DNA from: an uncultured Acetatifactor sp.
GTDB lineage: Bacteria; Bacillota; Clostridia; Lachnospirales; Lachnospiraceae
Length of the DNA stretch: 5,691 bases
Direction of reading: 5' to 3'
Assembly (NCBI GenBank): GCA_910584865.1
Contig: CAJUCE010000083.1
Coordinates: 1-5,691 of the forward strand
Shown here one piece after another: positions 1 through 5,164 of this stretch (position 1 is the stretch's first letter; the number at the start of each line of letters is the position of its first letter). The notes under the pieces are model-generated. The model was given only the letters and a program-made list of their open reading frames with translations. It made no database searches and was not told the DNA's origin. A program made the position numbers and the translations under genes.

Positions 1-3
1 CAG

Positions 4-149
4 TCAATTGGATAAAGGTTGGAAAAATAATTCGCGGTTTGCGTCTCCCTCAATTCGCCGTCCGACAGCGATAAAGCGCACATGGTACTCGTCAAAAGTG
101 CGCTTCAAAAGCCCCACTTCAACCACGTCACGCCCGATTCGGCTCTGGT
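4..149 (-). pseudogene. Large serine recombinase, internal fragment (downstream piece of the IS-split gene)
   Basis: Read on the minus strand from 149 down to 67, the sequence encodes QSRIGRDVVEVGLLKR followed by TFDEYHVRFIA. This is the conserved stretch of the catalytic domain of large serine recombinases (TnpX/TndX-like) that comes directly after the VIIKDQ motif. The VIIKDQ motif itself is encoded at 2766-2783, on the other side of the insertion sequence. Joining the two pieces across one copy of CTGGT keeps the frame. From about position 66 downward the frame no longer looks like a recombinase (VGRRIEGDANRELFFQ...) and stops at 4-6, so the rest of the catalytic domain and the whole DNA-binding part are missing. 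This piece has no start codon or ribosome binding site of its own, and TAG lies in frame upstream within the IS tip. It is dead sequence. The recombinase identity is firm; the sequence below 66 is not identified. Confidence 0.8.
145..149. repeat. Target-site duplication, left copy (CTGGT)
   Basis: CTGGT lies directly outside the TG tip of the IS. It matches the bases directly outside the CA tip at 2766-2770. A 5-bp duplication is within the 4-8 bp range known for IS21-family insertions. The duplicated bases are part of the recombinase codons for Asp-Gln (GAC CAG on the minus strand). Confidence 0.88.
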
Positions 150-161
150 TGAATATTTCGC
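150..161 (+). repeat. IS21 left terminal inverted repeat
   Basis: TGAATATTTCGC matches the reverse complement of 2754-2765 (TGATTATTTCGC) at 11 of 12 positions. The mismatch is at the fourth base. Beyond base 12 the two ends diverge. Confidence 0.88.
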
Positions 162-184
162 TCTGAGAGAGCTATCGATATTCA
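150..184. repeat. Nested inverted repeat at the left tip of the IS
   Basis: TGAATAT (150-156) is mirrored by ATATTCA (178-184). Inside it, GCTCT (160-164) is mirrored by AGAGC (168-172) around a 3-base loop. The outer arm includes the first seven bases of the terminal repeat. The right tip has no matching arrangement at this position. It could be a second transposase contact in inverted orientation, or a structure in any transcript entering from the left flank. The pairing is visible; the role is inferred. Confidence 0.5.
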
Positions 185-189
185 TTTGA

Positions 190-266
190 GATCCACCAGT
201 CAGGTGAGGGGATCCAGTTTATAACCGGTATTCAGAATAGATCCACCTGTCACACGAATAGATCCA
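190..266 (+). repeat. Four GATCCA boxes in two pairs, 21-bp spacing (probable IstA binding sites)
   Basis: GATCCA starts at 190, 211, 240 and 261. Within each pair the spacing is 21 bp, close to two turns of DNA, and the pairs are 29 bp apart. The third and fourth copies share a longer core, GAATAGATCCA, at 235-245 and 256-266. Inverted versions (GGATC) occur at 2677-2681 and 2742-2746 near the right end. Several internal repeats near each end, serving as transposase contacts, are known for the IS21 family. Assigning these boxes that role is inference. Confidence 0.6.
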
Positions 267-311
267 ATCAAAAATTTATGGTCTGTGCTTAGCGATTCGC
301 AAGTGTCTCCT

Positions 312-348
312 GTAGAATCATGTTTGGAGAGATTGTCTCCGATTCTAC
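312..348 (+). promoter_or_regulatory. Leader hairpin upstream of istA
   Basis: GTAGAATC (312-319) pairs perfectly with GATTCTAC (341-348). Inside it, GGAGA (326-330) pairs with TCTCC (336-340), leaving bases 320-325 as a bulge that contains an out-competed ATG. A further TCTCC at 306-310 could pair with GGAGA instead, giving an alternative fold. The hairpin ends two bases before the istA ribosome binding site. Such a leader could limit transposase translation, especially from transcripts reading in from outside. The pairing is seen; the control role is inferred. Confidence 0.45.
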
Positions 349-349
349 T

Positions 350-355
350 AGGAGG
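350..355 (+). promoter_or_regulatory. istA: Ribosome binding site setting the istA start at 365
   Basis: AGGAGG is a perfect Shine-Dalgarno core with 9 bases before ATG 365. It selects this start over the in-frame ATG at 320, which sits inside a hairpin, lacks such a site and would add 15 residues unlike the family. Confidence 0.82.
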
Positions 356-364
356 CCGAATATT

Positions 365-2128
365 ATGGCCAAAAAAATCAATGTGAAGCTCATACTGGAG
401 CTTCGGGGCAATGGAATGGGAAGAAATGTCATTGCCCGGACAAGACACATTTCTGTTAACTCTGTTGGTGATGTATTTCACAAAGCAGATGAAAATGGCA
501 TCTCCTACGAAGATGTCAGAGACATGGATGAAGACTCGGTTTACCGCATGTTCTATCCTGACAAGTTCGTGCAGGAATCCATATATGCCCAGCCCGATTA
601 CGGATATGTGCATCAGGAACTGAAACGGGTGGGTGTCACCCTGAAGCTCCTCTGGCAGGAATACCAGGATCAGTGCAGGGCGGCTGGCAGCATTCCCATG
701 GGATACACGAAATACTGCAAAGGATACGGCGACTATACCATTGTGAACAGGCTGACAAACCATCTGGAGCATAAACCGGGAGATGCAGTCGAAGCGGACT
801 GGTCAGGCCCGGTGATGGAATATGTGGATACGGCAACAGGGGAAGCCGTGAAAGTCTATCTGTTCGTGGCGCCCCTGCCATACAGCCAGTATTCTTATGT
901 AGAGCCCTGCCGGGACATGAAGATGGATTCCTTCATCCGCGCCCATGTCCATATGTACCAGTACTTTGGCGGTGTGGCCACACGCCTCATCTGCGACAAC
1001 CTGAAGACAGGCGTCGTGTCCCATCCCAGGGAAGGGGAGATCGTCCTGACGGCTGATTATGAAGCCTTTGGCAGCCATTACCAGACAGCCATCATGCCTG
1101 CGGGAATCCGCAAGCCCAAACAGAAAGCATCTGTGGAGGGAACTGTCGGCAAGGTTGCAACCGCAGTCATCGCCAGGCTCAGGAATGAAATGTTCTGCTC
1201 CTTTGATGAGCTGAAGGCTGCCGTATTCCGAAAACTTGATGCCTTTAACCACAGCAGCTTCCAGAAACGGGAAGGCAGCCGCTATGAAGCTTACCTGGAT
1301 GAAAAGCCTTTTCTCCATCCCCTGCCTTCCATTCCTTATGGGATTGCCACATGGGTATACGGCAGGAAAGTGAACATTGACTTCCATGTGGTGTTTGAAT
1401 ACAACCGGTATTCCTGTCCTTACCAGTATGCCCGCAAAACGGTAGACCTGAAAGTCACGGACAGCACCGTGGAGATTTACAGCGGTAACACCCGCATCGC
1501 GACCCACAACCGCTTCCCATCCGGCAGGAAGAACCAGTATTCCACCCACCAGGAGGACATGCCGGACAGGTTCCGTATCTCTCCATGGGACGATGTACGC
1601 ATCAGGAACTGGGCAGGCGCCATCGGGAAATATACGGCAGAAGTGGTTGGCCGGATCTTCGAGGGCGTATCCGTAAAAGAACAGGGCTACAATCCTGCCC
1701 TGGCTGTTCTGCGGCCAGGCAACAAGTACTCCGAAGCGCGCCTGGAAGCCGCCTGTGAATTCGCAGTCACCAGTGGGATTAAGAAGCCCCGTTACCACCA
1801 TCTTAGCTCCATACTGGCTGCCAATCAAGATGAATCTACATGGAACAGAAGAAAGCCTCCGACAGGGCAAAAACACCCATGGGGTACCTGCGTGGCAGCG
1901 ATTACTATGGAGGTGGCCGGAATGATCAATGATGAGAGCAGGCGCAAACTGCGCGAAATGAACCTTGGCGAAATCATCTCCGGGCTGGAGGCACAGCAGG
2001 CTGAGCCAGCCACACCGGGGCTGCCGTTTGACGACAGGATGCAGCGGCTGGTGGATTATGTCTATCAGGAAAAGTACAACGCAAAGATCCAGAGGCTTAT
2101 AAGGTCTGCAAAACTGCGCTTCCCGTAG
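365..2128 (+). CDS. istA: IS21 transposase IstA, frameshifted and read into istB
   Basis: IstA is the DDE-type recombinase that cuts and joins the IS21 ends. The start at 365 gives MAKKINVKLILELRGNG, the family's N-terminal helix-turn-helix region (about residues 5-45). The catalytic triad is visible: D145 in EADWSGP, D211 in LICDNLK and E258 in KASVEGTVG. A beta-rich domain follows (about 335-385). As written the frame runs 587 residues to TAG 2126-2128, but its last part is abnormal. From 1834 the -1 frame reads IYMEQKKASDRAKTPMGYLR then GSDYYGGG and stops at TGA 1930-1932, which is the normal IstA tail (about 522 residues). One base, probably an A in GATGAATC at 1829-1836, has been lost. 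The shift replaces the tail with unrelated residues and fuses IstA to the first 68 codons of istB. Activity is doubtful. A natural -1 slip (for instance at the A-run 1869-1873) is a less likely reading. Confidence 0.88.
   Translation: MAKKINVKLILELRGNGMGRNVIARTRHISVNSVGDVFHKADENGISYEDVRDMDEDSVYRMFYPDKFVQESIYAQPDYGYVHQELKRVGVTLKLLWQEYQDQCRAAGSIPMGYTKYCKGYGDYTIVNRLTNHLEHKPGDAVEADWSGPVMEYVDTATGEAVKVYLFVAPLPYSQYSYVEPCRDMKMDSFIRAHVHMYQYFGGVATRLICDNLKTGVVSHPREGEIVLTADYEAFGSHYQTAIMPAGIRKPKQKASVEGTVGKVATAVIARLRNEMFCSFDELKAAVFRKLDAFNHSSFQKREGSRYEAYLDEKPFLHPLPSIPYGIATWVYGRKVNIDFHVVFEYNRYSCPYQYARKTVDLKVTDSTVEIYSGNTRIATHNRFPSGRKNQYSTHQEDMPDRFRISPWDDVRIRNWAGAIGKYTAEVVGRIFEGVSVKEQGYNPALAVLRPGNKYSEARLEAACEFAVTSGIKKPRYHHLSSILAANQDESTWNRRKPPTGQKHPWGTCVAAITMEVAGMINDESRRKLREMNLGEIISGLEAQQAEPATPGLPFDDRMQRLVDYVYQEKYNAKIQRLIRSAKLRFP
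1922..2128 (+). pseudogene. istB: istB 5' part, cut by an in-frame amber codon
   Basis: ATG 1922 has GGAGG at 1909-1913, 8 bases upstream. It overlaps the native istA stop (1930-1932) by 11 bases, a coupling arrangement usual for istA-istB. It starts MINDESRRKLREMNLGEI and runs through FDDRMQRLVDYVYQEKYN to RLIRSAKLRFP, the expected N-terminal DNA-binding and helical part of IstB. TAG at 2126-2128 then interrupts it. The frame continues at once with ADMQGILYEGRGL, which joins smoothly to the ATPase part, so the stop is a substitution (most simply CAG to TAG) and not a real gene end. Because of the istA frameshift, the same codons are also read as the tail of IstA. Confidence 0.85.
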
Positions 2129-2134
2129 GCGGAC

Positions 2135-2665
2135 ATGCAGGGCATCCTGTATGAAGGCCGCGGGCTGAACAGGGAGCTTCTTGGGAACTTGTTAAACTGC
2201 CAGTACATTGATGCCCACCAGAGCATCGTCCTGCAGGGATTTACCGGATCAGGCAAGACATACCTGGCCTGTGCCCTGGGGAAACAGGCATGCCTCAACC
2301 AGTTCAGGGCTCTTTATATCCGCCTTCCTGACCTGCTCATGGAATACGGTGACTGTGCTGCCATCATAGGCAGCCCGAAGAAGCTGCTGAACCGGTATGG
2401 AAAAATCCCGCTCCTCATTCTGGATGAATGGCTGGTCTCAGACATATCGGACAGTGAGCTGTACTTTCTCTTTGAACTGATGGAGCGGCGGTCTGACTCC
2501 ACCTCCACCATCTTCTGCACCCAGTACCGGAAAGATGACTGGATCAAGCGGCTTGGCGAGGGTGTCCAGGCGGAAGCCATAGTGGACCGCTATGCACATA
2601 CCGCCTGTTGGATAGAAACGGGCAGCATGAACATGAGAGAGTATTTCGCAAAACCCAGGAAATAA
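2135..2665 (+). CDS. istB: IS21 helper ATPase IstB, AAA+ core (fragment after the amber codon)
   Basis: IstB is the AAA+ ATPase that remodels target DNA and stimulates IstA. The 176 residues from ATG 2135 contain the ATPase core: Walker A GFTGSGKT (35-42), Walker B LLILDE (93-98), a sensor-like STIFCTQY (124-131) and the C-terminal DRYAHTACWIETGSMNMREY typical of this subfamily. Counted from the true start at 1922 the gene would be 247 residues, the usual IstB size. ATG 2135 lies 6 bases after TAG 2126-2128 and has no good ribosome binding site, so this piece would need reinitiation or amber readthrough. Even if made, it would lack the N-terminal part needed for assembly on DNA. The family assignment is certain; function in this copy is unlikely. 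Confidence 0.88.
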   Translation: MQGILYEGRGLNRELLGNLLNCQYIDAHQSIVLQGFTGSGKTYLACALGKQACLNQFRALYIRLPDLLMEYGDCAAIIGSPKKLLNRYGKIPLLILDEWLVSDISDSELYFLFELMERRSDSTSTIFCTQYRKDDWIKRLGEGVQAEAIVDRYAHTACWIETGSMNMREYFAKPRK

Positions 2666-2687
2666 CCCTACGGGGTGGATCCCAAAG

Positions 2688-2704
2688 GCGAACCGGTGGT
2701 TCGC
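2688..2704 (+). other. Hairpin 1 downstream of istB
   Basis: GCGAACC (2688-2694) and GGTTCGC (2698-2704) form a perfect 7-bp stem with loop GGT. No T-run follows, so it is not a standard intrinsic terminator. It lies between istB and the right tip. Confidence 0.5.
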
Positions 2705-2718
2705 TAAGGAAAATCAGT

Positions 2719-2741
2719 GGAGCGGAACTACGTTCCGCTCC
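2719..2741 (+). other. Hairpin 2 near the right IS end, perfect 10-bp stem
   Basis: GGAGCGGAAC (2719-2728) and GTTCCGCTCC (2732-2741) pair perfectly with a TAC loop. No T-run follows on either strand. It ends 24 bases from the IS tip. It may slow transcription out of or into the element, or be a structural site for the transposase. The fold is seen, the role is not known. Confidence 0.55.
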
Positions 2742-2753
2742 GGATCCGCTGGC

Positions 2754-2765
2754 GCGAAATAATCA
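2754..2765 (-). repeat. IS21 right terminal inverted repeat
   Basis: GCGAAATAATCA is the inverted partner of the left tip at 150-161. On the minus strand the TGA that begins this tip also acts as the premature stop codon (2763-2765) of the interrupted recombinase. Confidence 0.88.
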
Positions 2766-2770
2766 CTGGT
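2766..2770. repeat. Target-site duplication, right copy (CTGGT)
   Basis: This is the second copy of the CTGGT found at 145-149. The retained duplication shows that the sequences on both sides of the IS were contiguous before insertion and have not recombined with another IS copy since. Confidence 0.88.
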
Positions 2771-3026
2771 CTTTGATGATAACCGTTGCCACGTTCCCCG
2801 CCCGGTTTTCCTCTAACATAGCGTCAAGCCCCGGATGCTTGAACGTAGTTCCCCGGATTCCGTCATCTGTAAAGTGCCGGATATTCGTAAACCCGTTTTT
2901 CCTTGTGTAGTCCTCTAAAATCCGCTTCTGGTTTTCGATAGATACGCTTTCCCCGGCTCGCTCGTCGTCATGGGATAATCTTTCGTAAAGGGCTGTGAGC
3001 TTGTCTTTCTCTGTCTGTTTCTTCAT
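2766..3026 (-). pseudogene. Large serine recombinase, N-terminal 87 codons (cut by the IS)
   Basis: Read from ATG at 3026-3024, with a strong GGAGG (plus-strand CCTCC 3036-3040) 9 bases before it, this encodes MKKQTEKDKLTALYERLSHD and continues through SIENQKRILEDY, DDGIRGTTF, HPGLDAMLE and TVIIKDQ. This is the N-terminal resolvase/invertase domain of large serine recombinases of clostridial integrative elements. S18 in LYERLSHDD is the expected catalytic nucleophile. After DQ the first bases of the IS supply TGA (2763-2765). The next part of the protein lies at 67-149. The full family protein is several times longer, so the gene is broken both by the IS and by a second breakpoint near 66. 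The leader is very short: only about 30 bases separate the start codon from the truncated ABC gene, as expected if the gene sat at the end of an integrative element. Confidence 0.87.
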
Positions 3027-3066
3027 AGTGTGTAACCTCCTTTTTTGAGAATGCCTACTAACCGTT

Positions 3067-3774
3067 GTGAACTCTGTCAGCTTTGAGATTCCCAAGGGCA
3101 AGGTGACGTCCCTCATCGGCCCCAACGGCGCCGGGAAATCCACTGTCATGGGTATGATCTCACGGCTGATTGCCCGGGACAGCGGTATCATCACGTTCGA
3201 GGATCAGGATATTTCCGCCTGGAAGAGTAAAGAACTGGCCAAGCGTCTGGCAATTCTGACCCAGACCAACAATATTCAGATGAAGCTCACCGTCAGAGAG
3301 TTGGTGACTTTTGGGCGCTTCCCCTATTCCGCAGGACACAACACGGAGGAGGACGAGAAAATCATTGATCAGGCCCTTGCCTATATGGAACTGGAGGCCA
3401 TTCAGGATCAGTTTATCGATGAACTCTCCGGCGGCCAGCGCCAACGGGCTTATATTGCCATGGTCATCGCTCAGGACACGGAGTATGTTCTTCTGGATGA
3501 ACCTACAAACAGTCTGGACATATACCACGCCAGCAAGATGATGAAAATCGTCCGACGCCTTTGCGATGAGCTTGGAAAGACGGTGGTTTTGGTCCTGCAT
3601 GAGATTAATTATGCAGCGTTCTATTCGGATTATATCTGTGCTTTTGTGAATGGGAAAATCGCAAAAATGGGAACGGTTGAGGAGGTGATGACGAAAGAAA
3701 ACCTGAGCGAAATCTACAATGTGGATTTCGAGATCATGGAGATCGAGGGGAGACCCCTGTCCATTTATTATTGA
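3067..3774 (+). CDS. Fe(III)-siderophore ABC transporter ATPase, 5'-truncated
   Basis: This is the cytoplasmic ATP-hydrolysing subunit of a FecCDE/FepC/YclP-type siderophore importer. Counting from GTG 3067, all motifs after the N-terminus are present: Walker A GPNGAGKST (18-26), Q-loop Q66, signature LSGGQ (120-124), Walker B VLLDEPTNSLD (141-151) and H-loop H178. It ends at TGA 3772-3774. The protein starts directly at VVNSVSFEIP. The usual first strand with the A-loop aromatic residue (about 16-18 residues in this family) is missing. The recognisable frame begins at about 3058-3061, after an in-frame TGA at 3046-3048 and right against the leader of the minus-strand recombinase. GTG 3067 has no ribosome binding site. 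The gene is therefore probably broken by insertion or rearrangement. The binding-protein gene follows after 92 bases. Permease genes are not in the window. The family is certain; functionality is doubtful. Confidence 0.88.
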   Translation: MNSVSFEIPKGKVTSLIGPNGAGKSTVMGMISRLIARDSGIITFEDQDISAWKSKELAKRLAILTQTNNIQMKLTVRELVTFGRFPYSAGHNTEEDEKIIDQALAYMELEAIQDQFIDELSGGQRQRAYIAMVIAQDTEYVLLDEPTNSLDIYHASKMMKIVRRLCDELGKTVVLVLHEINYAAFYSDYICAFVNGKIAKMGTVEEVMTKENLSEIYNVDFEIMEIEGRPLSIYY

Positions 3775-3866
3775 TTTATGGTTTCACAGAAAAATCAGAC
3801 AGCCTGCATAGGAAAAGTCGGGGGAAAACATGCGTAATTCTAAATAGAAGAGGAGACAAAGTGATT

Positions 3867-5066
3867 ATGAAAAAAGTATTTTCTATGATTCTTGTTTGTA
3901 TTATGGTTTTGGGTCTGGCCGCCTGTGGCAATACTACGGGAACTGCCGGTGGCGGCAATACGGAAGAGGCTTCTGCCGGGAACAGTGTTTCTGAAAGCAG
4001 CGCGGATGATGAAACACCTGCTGCTCAAGGCGAAGATCCCAGTGAGCCTGAGACAGTTGTTGTTACCGGCAGAGATTCCGCCGGCGAGGCGATAGAGGTC
4101 ACTGTACCTTATAAGCCAGAACGCGTCGTCGTACTGGATCTGGCTAATCTGGATATTCTGGATAACCTGGGGCTGGGCGGCTGTATCGTGGGCGTTCCCA
4201 CCATCACCCTGCCTTATCTCCAGTCTTATAATGACGGTCTTCCCATCATGGGCTCTGTCAAGACTCCTGATCTGGAAGCAGTCATGGCCTGTGAGCCGGA
4301 CCTGATTTTGATGGGCGGCCGTATGGCTGAATACATGGATTCTCTTGGCGAGATTGCCCCGGTACTCCGTCTGACCACCGTTTCTGATGACGGCCTGGTC
4401 GAAGCGATCCGCGCCAATGCCAAAACAATTGGCACCATCTTTGGCGAAACTGAGCAGGTGGATGAACTGTTGGCACAGTATGATGCCCGTATTGCATCTC
4501 TGGCCGAGTTTGCCGAAGGGAAGACCTGTGTGTTGGGTATGAGTACCAGCGGCAGCTTTAATCTGCTTGGCAACGATGGCCGCTGCTCTCTGATTGTCAA
4601 TGAAATCGGATTTGATAATATTGGTGTTGAGGCGGCATCCACCAGCAGCGGGCGCAGCGGCGGACATGGAAGCAGTGATGACAGCAACGAAAGCGGCGGC
4701 AGTGAGCGCAGCGGCGGGCATGGCAGCAGTGAGCGCAGCGGCGGACATGGAAGCAGCGGGGACAGTTCTGAGAGCACCGGCTCTACTCCCACCCATGGCA
4801 ATGAAGTTTCCTTTGAGGCCATTGTCTCCCTGAATCCGGAGTACATTTTCGTTATGGACCGTGACTCCGCCATCAGTGCCACCGGCGCGCAGCTGGCCCA
4901 GGAGATCATGGAGAACGAGTTGATTATGATGACTGATGCTTACAAAAACGGTAATCTGGTTATCTTGGAGAACCCGGGGATCTGGTATCTTGCCGAAGGC
5001 GGCATTACCTCTCTGGGAATTATGCTGAGTGATCTGGAGTCCGCTCTTGGTGTGGCGGCTCAGTAA
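3867..5066 (+). CDS. Siderophore-binding lipoprotein (FatB/YclQ/CeuE type) with a His/Ser/Gly repeat insert
   Basis: This is the extracytoplasmic substrate-binding protein of a ferric-siderophore ABC importer, anchored to the membrane by lipid. The 399-residue product starts MKKVFSMILVCIMVLGLAAC: a lysine start, hydrophobic stretch and lipobox LAAC with lipidated C20. A Ser/Glu/Thr linker follows (about 21-62). The periplasmic-binding fold begins with PERVVVLDLANLDILDNLG (84-102) and includes EPDLILMGGR, KTIGTIFGE, LNPEYIFVMDRDSAI and IWYLAEGG. H310 (PTHGNEVSFE) and Y374 (IWYLAEGG) are spaced much like the H227/Y288 iron-coordinating pair of CeuE. Residues 261-305 are an unusual repeat block just before H310. 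GGAG at 3852-3855 lies 11 bases before ATG 3867; GTG 3861, two codons earlier, is a possible alternative start. No clear promoter or Fur box was found in 3775-3866. The terminator at 5126-5164 ends the unit. Confidence 0.9.
   Translation: MKKVFSMILVCIMVLGLAACGNTTGTAGGGNTEEASAGNSVSESSADDETPAAQGEDPSEPETVVVTGRDSAGEAIEVTVPYKPERVVVLDLANLDILDNLGLGGCIVGVPTITLPYLQSYNDGLPIMGSVKTPDLEAVMACEPDLILMGGRMAEYMDSLGEIAPVLRLTTVSDDGLVEAIRANAKTIGTIFGETEQVDELLAQYDARIASLAEFAEGKTCVLGMSTSGSFNLLGNDGRCSLIVNEIGFDNIGVEAASTSSGRSGGHGSSDDSNESGGSERSGGHGSSERSGGHGSSGDSSESTGSTPTHGNEVSFEAIVSLNPEYIFVMDRDSAISATGAQLAQEIMENELIMMTDAYKNGNLVILENPGIWYLAEGGITSLGIMLSDLESALGVAAQ
4647..4781 (+). repeat. Five 27-bp (9-residue) units, Ser/Gly/His-rich, inside the binding protein
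   Basis: The block divides exactly into five 9-codon units: SGRSGGHGS, SDDSNESGG, SERSGGHGS, SERSGGHGS and SGDSSESTG. Units 3 (4701-4727) and 4 (4728-4754) encode identical residues and differ at two silent bases. Units 1, 3 and 4 each carry one His (residues 267, 285, 294). The other two are acidic, Ser-rich variants. The block is hydrophilic and probably disordered. It is not part of the normal fold of this family, whose sequence resumes with STPTHGNEVSFE. Confidence 0.85.
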
Positions 5067-5125
5067 AAATGGGTAAACCATCCTGCGAGGCGGCATAAGA
5101 GGAAAAACAATGAGAACTGGCGACA

Positions 5126-5164
5126 AGCCCGCAGAGTATAGTTTGTTCTGCGGGCTGCTTTTTT
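5126..5164 (+). terminator. Intrinsic terminator after the siderophore-binding protein gene
   Basis: AGCCCGCAGA (5126-5135) pairs perfectly with TCTGCGGGCT (5147-5156), an 11-base loop between, and is followed by GC and six T (5159-5164). It lies 59 bases after the stop codon and ends the ATPase/binding-protein transcript. Confidence 0.88.

Larger units (their letters stand above)
150..2765 (+). mobile_element. IS21-family insertion sequence, complete (2616 bp) but with decayed genes
   Basis: The boundaries come from three agreeing signals. The tips are TG (150-151) and CA (2764-2765), as usual for IS21. The outer 12 bases are inverted repeats with one mismatch. The same 5 bases, CTGGT, flank the element at 145-149 and 2766-2770. 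Removing the element plus one CTGGT rejoins a serine recombinase reading frame. Inside are istA (DDE transposase) and istB (AAA+ ATPase helper) in the family's usual order on one strand, with GATCCA boxes near the left end and GGATC boxes near the right. The length is in the family's upper range. A frameshift in istA and an amber codon in istB suggest the copy cannot transpose by itself, although its ends look intact and might be mobilised by a related active copy. Confidence 0.93.

Noticed and set aside
320..364. Upstream in-frame ATG for istA, adding 15 residues
   Set aside because: It lies inside the leader hairpin and has no good ribosome binding site, while AGGAGG at 350-355 points to ATG 365, where the family-like N-terminus begins.
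803..1876. Long minus-strand open frame opposite istA
   Set aside because: Its composition shows no domain or motif, and it lies wholly over clearly coding istA on the other strand, so it is a shadow.
3771..3866. TTG-started extension of the binding-protein gene
   Set aside because: It would place 32 residues before a complete lipoprotein signal peptide, which must be at the N-terminus.
4647..4781. CRISPR-like array
   Set aside because: The repeats are contiguous 27-bp coding units without spacers and in frame with the binding protein.
4226..4909. Minus-strand frame with Leu/Pro/Ser repeats (LLPCPPLRS)
   Set aside because: The repeats are the complement of the SERSGGHGS units, so they need no separate coding explanation.
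3840..5126. Long minus-strand open frame opposite the siderophore-binding protein
   Set aside because: It mirrors a gene with signal peptide, lipobox and family motifs; the Ala-rich stretches come from the repeat block. No start signal supports it.
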